The notes below the pieces were generated by a model, which worked only from the letters and a program-made list of their open reading frames with translations, had not been told where the DNA came from and did no database searches. From contig REEF01000300.1 in assembly GCA_007695205.1 (NCBI GenBank), forward strand, positions 1 through 12,136: a stretch of 12,136 nt of DNA, given 5' to 3'. The DNA is from Planctomycetaceae bacterium. GTDB taxonomy: Bacteria > Planctomycetota > Planctomycetia > Pirellulales > Pirellulaceae. Shown here in pieces: positions 5,990 to 12,136 of the stretch. The position numbers and the translations under genes were made by a program. Every line of letters starts with the position of its first letter. Positions within the stretch are counted from its first letter, which is position 1.

Positions 5990-7629
5990 GGGGTGACCAG
6001 CCGTTGTAGGTCCTCGTGAAACGTGTCTAGGTTCTGCCAACAACCTTCGAATCGTTCCAGCGTCAGACGGTGCTTGCCGAAGAACACTTCTTCGAAGGCT
6101 ACCATGGAAGGCCGCAGCAGTCGCTGCAATCCCGGTTGCGCGGCCAGTTCCGCCAGGTATTGGCGATTGGTCTTTCCTCGCGTCAGACGGATCAGGTCAT
6201 GGCGGTCCAACGCGAGCAACTGGTAGCTGAACAAATAGATCATCGCCTGGTTCAGGTCGCCTTGCTGGTAACACCGCTGCGCCTCGGCCAACAGGTCCTT
6301 CGGTGGTTGGGTGATCGAGAAGGGCAAGTTGTCGATACGATCCGCTTCCAGCGGGGACAGACCCCGAGCCGCCTGCTGGTCATCCGATCCTGGCTCCTCA
6401 CGCATCAGGAAGGCGCGAGCCATCAGGACGGTTAACGCTACCAGCAGGGCGATCAGCCCGATCAGACCCAGCCATCGCAGACCTTGGGCCAGCGCGTTCA
6501 GGACCGAAGTCCCCCACGAGGACTCGCGCTGTGGATCCTCGGTCGCGGCCTGCCATCGAGAGCCGCGATTCAGGGCCGATTCCCGAGCGGGCTGGACATG
6601 GACGGGACGCAGGCCGTCTTCCTGCTTGTCGTACCAGGGATAGGAAGGCCCAGCGGATAAAGCTTGGCGACCCGCCTCGATCGGATCGGTCGATTCCCGA
6701 GCGAACGCGTCGGTCGTCCAGCACATCACGGACGCTGCGACCACCAGCCACGCCACCAGCCGACTCGCCTCGGCACGCACACGCAACTCCACTTCCCAGC
6801 CTTCCTGCCGAATGCGAGCGTCCAGATACGTCAAAAATCGAAAGACGGTCAAATACGTGGCGACCGTCCAGATGGCTGCCGGGTAGGCCACCAGCAGCAT
6901 CCCACGTCCCTGGCGCCAATCGTTCGTCAACACGCCGACCAAAAACAGCATGGTGCCGTAGACGGTGCCGGTCAGCAGGATGGCGGTCCCGGCCGAAGTC
7001 CACCAGCGCAGGAACAGATCGCCCGACGCGGGGCCGTGCAACATCCGACTGCGTCGACCGACCGTGATCGTTTCTGCATCACGACCGACCAAGGGATTCT
7101 GCTCCAACAGGATGATCTCGCCGATAAACGGACGAAACGAGCGAAGGCCGATGGCCCAGGTGACCAGCACCAACGGCAGGAACGTGTCCACGAAAGAATC
7201 GAATTCGCCGTATCGATCGGCGGATAACAGCAACAGCCACGCTGCCCCGACGCCGCGAATCAAGACCAGGCTCCACAGGATGCGCGGCGCGACCTTCCTC
7301 ACTTCCCGAACCACCTCGGTCAACCGCGGTCGATCGTGGAACACGGCCTGGCCCAGATACGTCGTGGCAAAAACCGAAGCCAAGGGCGCTTGTAAGAAAA
7401 TCAGGATCGTCATGTGCCACAGATACCGAGCCGGGATGTCCAGCAGGTTGTCCGCGTCGGGAAGCATCCAGGCGATCAGCAGATGGTTGATCAGCATCAG
7501 CGGCAATGCGCCCAACGCCATCGCGATCATCAGCGGTGCCAGGTAGACTCGCAGAACATGCAGAGCCAGGTCCAGCGTATCGAGCACGCCGCGTTGGCGA
7601 ACAACAATGCGGGTTCTATCCAGTTGCAC
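5986..7629 (-). CDS. Polytopic membrane protein with C-terminal DUF4129 domain
   Basis: A 547-aa inner-membrane protein. Hydrophobic segments lie at about 27-55, 70-92, 112-136, 146-163, 212-235, 243-268 and 288-308. A soluble region of about 65 residues (312-375, probably outside) follows, then one more helix near 378-400. The C-terminal DUF4129 domain is at about 453-547, with the typical CYQQGDLNQAMIYLFSYQLL opening, RLTRGKTNRQYLAEL and FEEVFFGKHRLTLERF. DUF4129 occurs in membrane proteins of MoxR/DUF58 gene clusters and in some transglutaminase-like fusions. Its activity is unknown. The start is GTG 7629 with GGAGGG seven bases upstream. The gene overlaps the SpoIIM stop by 14 bases and its own stop overlaps the DUF4350 start, so translation is probably coupled. 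Confidence 0.85.
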   Translation of the reverse strand: MQLDRTRIVVRQRGVLDTLDLALHVLRVYLAPLMIAMALGALPLMLINHLLIAWMLPDADNLLDIPARYLWHMTILIFLQAPLASVFATTYLGQAVFHDRPRLTEVVREVRKVAPRILWSLVLIRGVGAAWLLLLSADRYGEFDSFVDTFLPLVLVTWAIGLRSFRPFIGEIILLEQNPLVGRDAETITVGRRSRMLHGPASGDLFLRWWTSAGTAILLTGTVYGTMLFLVGVLTNDWRQGRGMLLVAYPAAIWTVATYLTVFRFLTYLDARIRQEGWEVELRVRAEASRLVAWLVVAASVMCWTTDAFARESTDPIEAGRQALSAGPSYPWYDKQEDGLRPVHVQPARESALNRGSRWQAATEDPQRESSWGTSVLNALAQGLRWLGLIGLIALLVALTVLMARAFLMREEPGSDDQQAARGLSPLEADRIDNLPFSITQPPKDLLAEAQRCYQQGDLNQAMIYLFSYQLLALDRHDLIRLTRGKTNRQYLAELAAQPGLQRLLRPSMVAFEEVFFGKHRLTLERFEGCWQNLDTFHEDLQRLVTP

Positions 7630-8602
7630 GCGACGGCCCTCCCGGCAGACCGAGCACTACGAAATAGAACAGCAAGGCGCCGCTTGAAAAAATGGCCACC
7701 AATGCCTTGAACCAGTAGGGCAAACCCGACGGCGAGACAAAGGCTTCGATCAGCGCTGCGAGGAAAAACATGCACATCGCTGCGCCCATCAACGGCATGG
7801 CTTCGCGAGCCGTCCGGCGCAACGATGCCATCCGCCCCCAACGCCCCGGAGCCAGCCAGGCGACGCCCAAACGTAACCCGGCGCCCGCGGACAGAACGAT
7901 CGCCGTCAGCTCGAAAGGCCCATGCGCGGTGACAAATTGAAAGAAATTCAGGCCCTCGGTCACCTCGGGACGAGCCATATAGCCGAAAGCCGCACCCAGA
8001 TGAGCTGCGTTGAACACGGTGATGAACAAGCCCGGGATGACCAGCAATCCGCCAACAAAACACTTCAAGCCGATGCTCGTGTTGTGGCGGATGTAGAACC
8101 CGGCCATGGCCAGATCCGCGTTGGGATCGCGACCACTCAACGGCTCCGAAAAATTGGATTCCAATTGCGAAATCACGGGCTCGGTCAGCATCTGTTGGGC
8201 GTAATCCGGCCACAGAGCCTGCTGATGGGCTAACACGGCCGATGCGATAAAGACTCCCCAAAAAAGACAAAAGGCCAGTTGGACACAGCGGTCCCGGAAG
8301 ATGCTCTGCGGCACATCGTGCAACAGGATCTTGCCCCAGAGCCGGAAGTCGAACTTGTGCGAACGGTACAACTGATTGTGAGCTCGACCCACCAGACGGT
8401 GAAGATACAGGGTCGTGCTAGGGGGCAACTGATACGCATCCGCCAACGCCAGGTCCGCACAAGCGGCCCGGTACAAATCGGCGAATTTTACCAAGTCGTC
8501 CGGCGGCAAACGGTTGCGCCGACGGCTTTGCACACGGTCGATCATCTGCTCCAACGTCTTCCAGTGCCGGCGCCGCGATTCTAATAATTCGACAACTTTC
8601 AT
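7616..8602 (-). CDS. SpoIIM (DUF95) family membrane protein
   Basis: A 328-aa membrane protein of the SpoIIM/DUF95 family. About 100 cytoplasmic residues come first and hold the family pattern around FADLYRAACADLALA. Five or six transmembrane segments follow, at about 105-127, 174-206, 228-250, 268-290 and 297-320. The family-typical HGPFELTAIVLSAGAG motif precedes the third. In Bacillus SpoIIM acts with SpoIID and SpoIIP in engulfment. Here, in a non-sporulating lineage with an RDD/DUF4129/DUF4350 setting, the name marks the family only and a role in envelope remodelling is inferred. ATG 8602 overlaps the RDD stop (ATGA) and has GGGGAG upstream. Confidence 0.9.
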   Translation of the reverse strand: MKVVELLESRRRHWKTLEQMIDRVQSRRRNRLPPDDLVKFADLYRAACADLALADAYQLPPSTTLYLHRLVGRAHNQLYRSHKFDFRLWGKILLHDVPQSIFRDRCVQLAFCLFWGVFIASAVLAHQQALWPDYAQQMLTEPVISQLESNFSEPLSGRDPNADLAMAGFYIRHNTSIGLKCFVGGLLVIPGLFITVFNAAHLGAAFGYMARPEVTEGLNFFQFVTAHGPFELTAIVLSAGAGLRLGVAWLAPGRWGRMASLRRTAREAMPLMGAAMCMFFLAALIEAFVSPSGLPYWFKALVAIFSSGALLFYFVVLGLPGGPSRATG

Positions 8603-9483
8603 GGGTCGCTCCCCTCAGAAGCATTCGATTCCGCTGCCAAGTCATGATGTCGAGGAACTTCCCGACGTGGGGATTCTTCCGGGCGGTCCGAGATAAACGT
8701 GCGGTAGTATAGCGCACACAGCAACAAGTCGTAGCTGGTGTCAGCAGGCAAGCCGAATCGCCGCAGCAACGGTTCACCCAGATGCCCAGCGATCTCGCGC
8801 CGCCGCGCGGGTGTGAAGTAACGACGTCGCTCGGCATAGGACGACAACGTCTGAGCCATACTGCGACTGACTCGAAAATCCGCGGGCAGCAGTTCCGCCA
8901 ATTGAGCAGTTCGCGGGTCTTCGACCTTCGCGACCTCGGTCAACCAAGGCTTTTCTTCGATCACCACCAGCGTGCCGCATACCAGATCACCCACCCGCTG
9001 AAACCGGCGATTACAAGCCATCACCGCCAAACCGACAAAAAAAGTCGGGAAGATGTACGCGGGCGGCACGTCACCCAAGATCTGCAGCGACAGCATCGGG
9101 TACATGTCGGCCGTGCGGAACACGTTGCGCATCACCGCCTGCAGCCCGTTGATCGGCTGGCCGTCGGTGGTCAACACACGCAATCCCATCATCCGTTTTC
9201 CCGGGGTCTGACCGTTCCAATACGCCTCGAACAGCCCCCCATAAAACCACTCGCTCACAAACCATCCGATCAAGATCACCGCGACCGCCAGCCCGCCGCC
9301 GCCGGCACCGGTAAAAAAGTTGATGATGAAGACGATCAAAATGAACGCGCCGATTCGTATGGCCAGATCCAGCAGAAATGCGGGCAGCCGTCGGAACGGA
9401 CCCGCCACGCGATAATCGAAGGCGATATTTTCCGGCGTGACGACTTGGATCGTCGTATCGAGTTGGTTCAAAGCCGTGGACAT
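8599..9483 (-). CDS. RDD family membrane protein
   Basis: A 294-aa protein that opens the membrane operon. The N-terminal region VVTPENIAFDYRVAGPFRRLPAFLLD (about 14-39) leads into the RDD domain, with Arg31/Arg32 and Asp39 at the start of the first helix. A glycine-rich second helix follows, then the diagnostic GQTPGKRMMGLRVL. A third hydrophobic segment is YIFPTFFVGLAVMACN. The last 110 residues are soluble and charged (SYAERRRYFTPARRREIAGHLGEPLLRRFG), an extension common in RDD proteins coupled to SpoIIM genes. Some RDD proteins are Na+(Li+,K+)/H+ antiporters, but no transport role can be assigned here. I chose ATG 9483 because family members begin close to the TTIQVVTPENIAF segment. The ribosome binding site is weak. 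GTG 9525 would add 14 residues. Confidence 0.88.
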   Translation of the reverse strand: MSTALNQLDTTIQVVTPENIAFDYRVAGPFRRLPAFLLDLAIRIGAFILIVFIINFFTGAGGGGLAVAVILIGWFVSEWFYGGLFEAYWNGQTPGKRMMGLRVLTTDGQPINGLQAVMRNVFRTADMYPMLSLQILGDVPPAYIFPTFFVGLAVMACNRRFQRVGDLVCGTLVVIEEKPWLTEVAKVEDPRTAQLAELLPADFRVSRSMAQTLSSYAERRRYFTPARRREIAGHLGEPLLRRFGLPADTSYDLLLCALYYRTFISDRPEESPRREVPRHHDLAAESNASEGSDP

Positions 9484-9530
9484 GCTTCGATTATTCGTCA
9501 ATCCGGCCTCGGACGCAAGCTTCACCCCAC

Positions 9531-9560
9531 TTGTACCGTTTGCAGATAAGACGATACAAA
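9531..9560 (+). promoter_or_regulatory. Candidate SDR promoter with inverted repeat
   Basis: TTGTAC (9531-9536) and TACAAA (9555-9560) are 18 bases apart on the plus strand. TTGTA (9531-9535) and TACAA (9555-9559) are themselves inverted repeats, so the promoter could double as a dimer-binding operator. It lies in the 120-bp gap between the divergent RDD and SDR genes and may serve either. The -10 match is weak. Confidence 0.28.
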
Positions 9561-9603
9561 CAAAGCGAACCTGAAAACGGATAACAACAAGGCGAAAGAC
9601 ATC

Positions 9604-10335
9604 ATGAAACTCGAAGGAAAAACAGCGGTGGTGATCGGCGGTGGATCAGGCATCGGTGCGGGGATCGCTCTGGCGCTGGTTGCCGAAGGGTGTCGCACCC
9701 TGATCGCGGGGCGTGGCGAGCCCCGATTGAACGAGACGGCAGCGGCGTGGCAGGGCAAACCCCCATTGCTGACACACGTCGTCGATGTCACCGATCGTGG
9801 TAGCGTTCGCCAACTGTTCGACGACGCACGCCGCGAACTGTCGCAGATCGATATTCTGGTCATCTCGGCCGGCACCAATATCAAGACGCGCACGATGGCC
9901 ACCATGACCGCCGAACAATGGGATCAGGTGCTGGCCGTCAACGCGACCGGAGCCTACAACTGCATCGCTCAAGTGCTGCCCGAGATGCGAGCTCGCCGCG
10001 ATGGGCTGATCATCAACATCTCGTCGATCGCTGGAAAAAGGGCCATCCAGTTGGGCGGGGTTGCCTACTGCGCCTCGAAATTCGCGATGACCGCCCTGGG
10101 CACGGCGATCGGCAACGAAGTCGCATCGGACGGAGTCCGAGTCACGAATGTATACCCCGGCGAAGTCAATACCCCGATTCTGGAGAATCGCCCCGTGCCG
10201 GTCAGCGAGCAACAGAAAGCAGCCATGGTTCAGCCAGAGGATGTCGGTGGTCTGGTGGTCGCGATCGCCGCCCTACCACCTCGAGCACACGTGCCGGAAA
10301 TCATCATCAAACCGACCGTACAAGGGTATGTTTGA
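9604..10335 (+). CDS. Classical SDR-family NAD(P)-dependent oxidoreductase
   Basis: A 243-aa cytoplasmic Rossmann-fold enzyme of the short-chain dehydrogenase/reductase family, which oxidises or reduces a carbonyl/alcohol substrate with NAD(P). The cofactor loop is GGGSGIG at 12-18, with Asp61 (VVDVTD) at the adenine site and SAGTN at 88-92. The catalytic tetrad is complete: Asn113 (VNATG), Ser141 (NISSIAG), Tyr155 and Lys159 (YCASK). The PGEVNTP segment near 184 is typical. Gly36-Arg37 at the end of beta-2 is compatible with NADP preference, though this is uncertain. The substrate cannot be inferred. Length is normal. AAGGCG lies upstream of ATG 9604. It is transcribed divergently from the RDD operon and followed by the small basic peptide gene. 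Confidence 0.93.
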   Translation: MKLEGKTAVVIGGGSGIGAGIALALVAEGCRTLIAGRGEPRLNETAAAWQGKPPLLTHVVDVTDRGSVRQLFDDARRELSQIDILVISAGTNIKTRTMATMTAEQWDQVLAVNATGAYNCIAQVLPEMRARRDGLIINISSIAGKRAIQLGGVAYCASKFAMTALGTAIGNEVASDGVRVTNVYPGEVNTPILENRPVPVSEQQKAAMVQPEDVGGLVVAIAALPPRAHVPEIIIKPTVQGYV

Positions 10336-10400
10336 TCGACAACAGGGAAGGAACCGACCATCCCCTCCTGAAATCCGCATCGCGCGAACCGGGCGACGGC

Positions 10401-10429
10401 TGGTCAGATGGCAATCGGGTTGCTATATT
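10401..10429 (+). promoter_or_regulatory. Candidate extended -10 promoter of the 29-aa basic peptide gene
   Basis: TGGTCA (10401-10406) and TATATT (10424-10429) are spaced by 17 bases, and a TG one base before the -10 box (10421-10422) makes it an extended -10. It begins 66 bases after the SDR stop. It would give a leader of about 65 bases before GTG 10503, so the peptide gene need not depend on SDR transcription. Confidence 0.45.
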
Positions 10430-10502
10430 GGGCCGTTTTCCCTCTCGCGAAGAGCGTCTGGGGTTCGAAACAAATCTGCTTTACATCGATGGAGTTGAGC
10501 CA

Positions 10503-10592
10503 GTGGGGACGAAGAAGACGGGTAAAGGGCGTCGAAAAATAGGACGCAAGAAACGCCGCATGCGAGCCAAAATTCGACACCGCAAGCGGTAG
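10503..10592 (+). CDS. 29-aa very basic peptide, AURKAIP1/COX24 (bS22-like) candidate ribosomal protein
   Basis: A 29-residue peptide that starts at GTG and ends at TAG. GGAG (10491-10494) stands eight bases before the start. It is composed almost entirely of Lys and Arg: GTKKTGKGRRKIGRKKRR then MRAKIRHRKR. The stretch KIGRKKRR fits the RMSKKKHR core of the small-subunit protein bS22 of actinobacteria. That protein belongs to the AURKAIP1/COX24 family, whose mitochondrial member is mS38. By that comparison it would bind 16S rRNA, near the decoding end of the ribosome. I compared from memory over a very short, low-complexity span, so the family call is tentative. Other options are a bL37-like or unrelated nucleic-acid-binding peptide. 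A good promoter lies upstream, and no other gene occupies this stretch. Confidence 0.65.
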   Translation: MGTKKTGKGRRKIGRKKRRMRAKIRHRKR

Positions 10593-10607
10593 TTGCGGGC
10601 GTTGCAA

Positions 10608-10664
10608 GAGCCATGACAGCAGACGGTTTATTGCGCCGGGACGCCCGTTGCCGGGATATGGCTC
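10608..10664. terminator. Inverted repeat between convergent genes, possible terminator
   Basis: GAGCCAT (10608-10614) pairs with ATGGCTC (10658-10664), and an inner CGGG-ACG-CCCG hairpin lies near 10637-10648. The element spans the 70-bp gap between the basic-peptide stop and the lipoprotein stop and reaches the stop codon of the latter. There is no T-run on either side, so termination is only suggested by position. Confidence 0.28.
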
Positions 10665-11166
10665 ATCGCGCCATCGCACCGGGGATGGGCGATAAACCGT
10701 TCAACATATCGTGCAACATGGTGGAGGTATCTTCGGTCACCAACAAGTGGTCGCCGGGACGCAAACCATAATCAAAACGCGGATGGACCTTGCCCATCTT
10801 GTGCTCGTATCTGGAATCCATCTTTGCCAAGCCATGTTCGTTGTAACGCAGCAGAGAGAGTTCCATTCGGCGGAATCGACTTTTCAGCCCGCTGTCGGTC
10901 AAGGCATCGTCGATGAACATGCCGTCGCGGATCGGTAGCTCACGGACCTCGGGAGATCGACCGGCTGCTCGTATCTCGATTTTGACGGTCCCCACCGGCG
11001 AGTTGGCTTGCGAGGAAGCCCCGCCCGCAACATCTTCAAAGCTCAAATCGTTGTTCGAGCGGTCCAGTTGAAGCGCCGAGCATCCGCCCACCGCCCAAAG
11101 GACCAGTACTAGAACGAATCGTGCCGTAGGGGCCCGGAATCGGAAGAAGGAAGAAGATCGAACCAT
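10663..11166 (-). CDS. Lipoprotein with SLBB-like C-terminal region
   Basis: A 167-aa exported lipoprotein of unassigned function. The N-terminus has a basic region (RFRAPTAR), the hydrophobic run FVLVLVLWAV and the lipobox VGGC, so Cys29 is probably lipidated and anchored. After a linker of about 35 residues, residues 65-160 read as a beta-rich unit: VKIEIRAAGRSPEVRELPI, then DGMFIDDALTDSG, and YGLRPGDHLLVTEDTSTM. The pattern of a short beta-hairpin, a DGxxxxDAL helix and LRPGDxxxV is that of SLBB-type domains in polysaccharide-export proteins, but without the export domain. ATG 11166 has AAAGGA eight bases upstream. Upstream in-frame codons reach 11271 but lack such a site. It is divergent from the HisA-like gene. 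Confidence 0.75.
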   Translation of the reverse strand: MVRSSSFFRFRAPTARFVLVLVLWAVGGCSALQLDRSNNDLSFEDVAGGASSQANSPVGTVKIEIRAAGRSPEVRELPIRDGMFIDDALTDSGLKSRFRRMELSLLRYNEHGLAKMDSRYEHKMGKVHPRFDYGLRPGDHLLVTEDTSTMLHDMLNGLSPIPGAMAR

Positions 11167-11331
11167 CAGCGATATCCTTTGAGATGAGTTTTTCCACGGG
11201 CCAACGTGTGAACCGACGGCCAAAACTTCCTGCCCACCCTGCGCAATCGTTACACTTGACATGATCGGCAAAGTCGACGGCGTTTCGGCAGAAAACTTGA
11301 GTGTTTTTTTGGAAAAAGACGGTGCTAGCGA

Positions 11332-12135
11332 ATGGAAACCGTCCCCGTTATCGATCTAAAGAGCGGTCTGGTAGTTCACGGCGTGGGGGGTGATCGAGCC
11401 CTTTATCGGCCGATTCGCAGCGTGTTGGCCGGCAGCGCGCGACCGTCCGAGGTTGCCCGAGCCTTTGCAGATACCGGGGCCTTCCGGCACATCTATGTCG
11501 CCGATCTGGACGCGATCGCCGGGCAACGTCCCGATTGGAAATCGCTGCATGAGATCGCCGAATCGGGGCTGCGGATCTGGCTGGATGCCGGTGTGGCGGA
11601 CACCGAGCGGCTGCAAGAGCTGGCTGATGGCCACGAACGTGGGGTGGAACTGGACGCAATCATCGTGGGACTGGAATCCCTGACCAGCCACGAGCTTTTG
11701 TCAGCAACCTTGGCGCAATGGGGTCCCATGCGATGCATTTTTAGCCTGGACTTGCGGGGCGGTCATCCTATCTCAAGGGAGGGGCCGTGGCAGCGTCGGT
11801 CACCTGGGGTGATCGCTCAAGAGGCATTCGCACTGGGCGTGCGGCGGATGATCCTGCTGGATCTGGCGACCGTGGGCACGTGCAACGGTCCCCAGTCTTT
11901 ACCGTTGGCCCGTCGATTGCGAACCGATTGTCCCGAACTGGAACTGATCGGCGGCGGCGGAATCCGGCACACGAACGATTTGAAGACCTTGGCCACGGCA
12001 GGTTTTTCGGCGGCGCTCGTCGCCACGGCACTGCACAACGGAGCCATCAACCCCGCCGATCTGCCCAATGTGAATGTTGATGAGGACGACGGGCAACGGG
12101 CCGCAACGACAATCCTGTTGCCGGAAGAGTATTGA
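11332..12135 (+). CDS. HisA/HisF-like TIM-barrel protein (COG1411 type)
   Basis: A 267-aa phosphate-binding (beta/alpha)8 barrel related to the histidine-biosynthesis isomerase HisA. The N-terminal VPVIDLKSGLVVHG places Asp8 where HisA has its catalytic base. The second acidic residue on the opposite half-barrel is present in FSLDLRGGH (Asp140). The C-terminal phosphate loop is GGGGIRHTNDL, from about 207. Strand-loop patterns YVADLDAI and LLDLATVGTCNG also fit. It differs from true HisA in the VGGDRALYRPIRS segment, which matches the HisA-like group found in methanogens, methylotrophs and planctomycetes together with tetrahydromethanopterin genes. A role in that cofactor or C1 pathway is therefore more likely than histidine synthesis, but this is inference. 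ATG 11332 is the first in-frame start and its ribosome binding site is weak. The gene ends one base before the window does. Confidence 0.85.
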   Translation: METVPVIDLKSGLVVHGVGGDRALYRPIRSVLAGSARPSEVARAFADTGAFRHIYVADLDAIAGQRPDWKSLHEIAESGLRIWLDAGVADTERLQELADGHERGVELDAIIVGLESLTSHELLSATLAQWGPMRCIFSLDLRGGHPISREGPWQRRSPGVIAQEAFALGVRRMILLDLATVGTCNGPQSLPLARRLRTDCPELELIGGGGIRHTNDLKTLATAGFSAALVATALHNGAINPADLPNVNVDEDDGQRAATTILLPEEY

Positions 12136-12136
12136 T

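Noticed and set aside
5423..6019. Long plus-strand frame opposite the DUF4350 gene
   Set aside because: Arg-rich shadow typical of GC-rich antisense frames. The opposite strand encodes a protein with a signal peptide, DUF4350 motifs and coupled neighbours.
10461..10475. GGTTCGAAA run resembling a tRNA T-loop
   Set aside because: No acceptor, D or anticodon stem can be built around it. It lies in the leader of the small peptide gene.
11167..11271. N-terminal extension of the lipoprotein to 11271
   Set aside because: It would bury the signal peptide behind 35 extra residues. ATG 11166 has a well-spaced AAAGGA.
11256..11284. Perfect -35 hexamer TTGACA upstream of the HisA-like gene
   Set aside because: No acceptable -10 hexamer occurs 16-18 bases downstream.

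Overview
The window reads as chromosomal DNA of a planctomycete, most likely of the Pirellula/Rhodopirellula group. This rests on gene content and protein style, not on a database search. The base composition is GC-rich. The gene set mixes a SpoIIE-type phosphatase, a bacterial SET-domain protein, a single-RRM RNA-binding protein, an RDD/SpoIIM/DUF4129/DUF4350 membrane operon, a planctomycete-style lipoprotein with an SLBB-like segment, and a HisA-like barrel of the kind that accompanies tetrahydromethanopterin C1 genes.

Left part (1-3376). Two copies of a hairpin-forming repeat lie at the left edge. A very short reading frame with an excellent ribosome binding site follows, then a GAF plus PP2C (SpoIIE-type) phosphatase (252-1718, +). 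It converges on a DUF2294/MpsC-like gene (1881-2261, -) across a strong inverted repeat. A clear sigma70-like promoter (2318-2346, -) carrying an operator-like inverted repeat drives the DUF2294 gene. Divergent from it is a short soluble histidine-kinase-like ATPase (2492-3253, +). A GC-rich REP-like hairpin sits between the kinase and the next convergent gene.

Middle part (3377-4810). An RRM protein gene and a SET-domain gene lie in tandem on the minus strand, in that order of transcription, with a perfect hairpin between them. The RRM gene has a structured upstream region and a 17-bp palindrome that abuts its ribosome binding site. The stretch 4394-4810 has no convincing gene except a doubtful 69-codon frame.

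Right-middle part (4811-9483, -). Four genes with overlapping ends (RDD, SpoIIM, DUF4129 membrane protein, DUF4350 protein) form one operon. Each junction overlaps by 4 or 14 bases, so translation is probably coupled. This module usually travels with a MoxR AAA+ ATPase and a DUF58 protein. Neither follows here.

Right part (9484-12136). A classical SDR oxidoreductase (9604-10335, +) is followed by a 29-residue, extremely basic peptide gene with its own promoter (10503-10592, +). That peptide resembles the small ribosomal AURKAIP1/COX24 (bS22-like) proteins. A lipoprotein gene (10663-11166, -) and a HisA/HisF-like TIM-barrel gene (11332-12135, +) end the window.

No rRNA, tRNA, CRISPR array or intact mobile element was found. 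The most interesting items are the 29-aa basic peptide, the RRM/SET pair with its RNA structures, the paired hairpin repeats at the left edge, and the membrane operon that lacks its MoxR/DUF58 partners.
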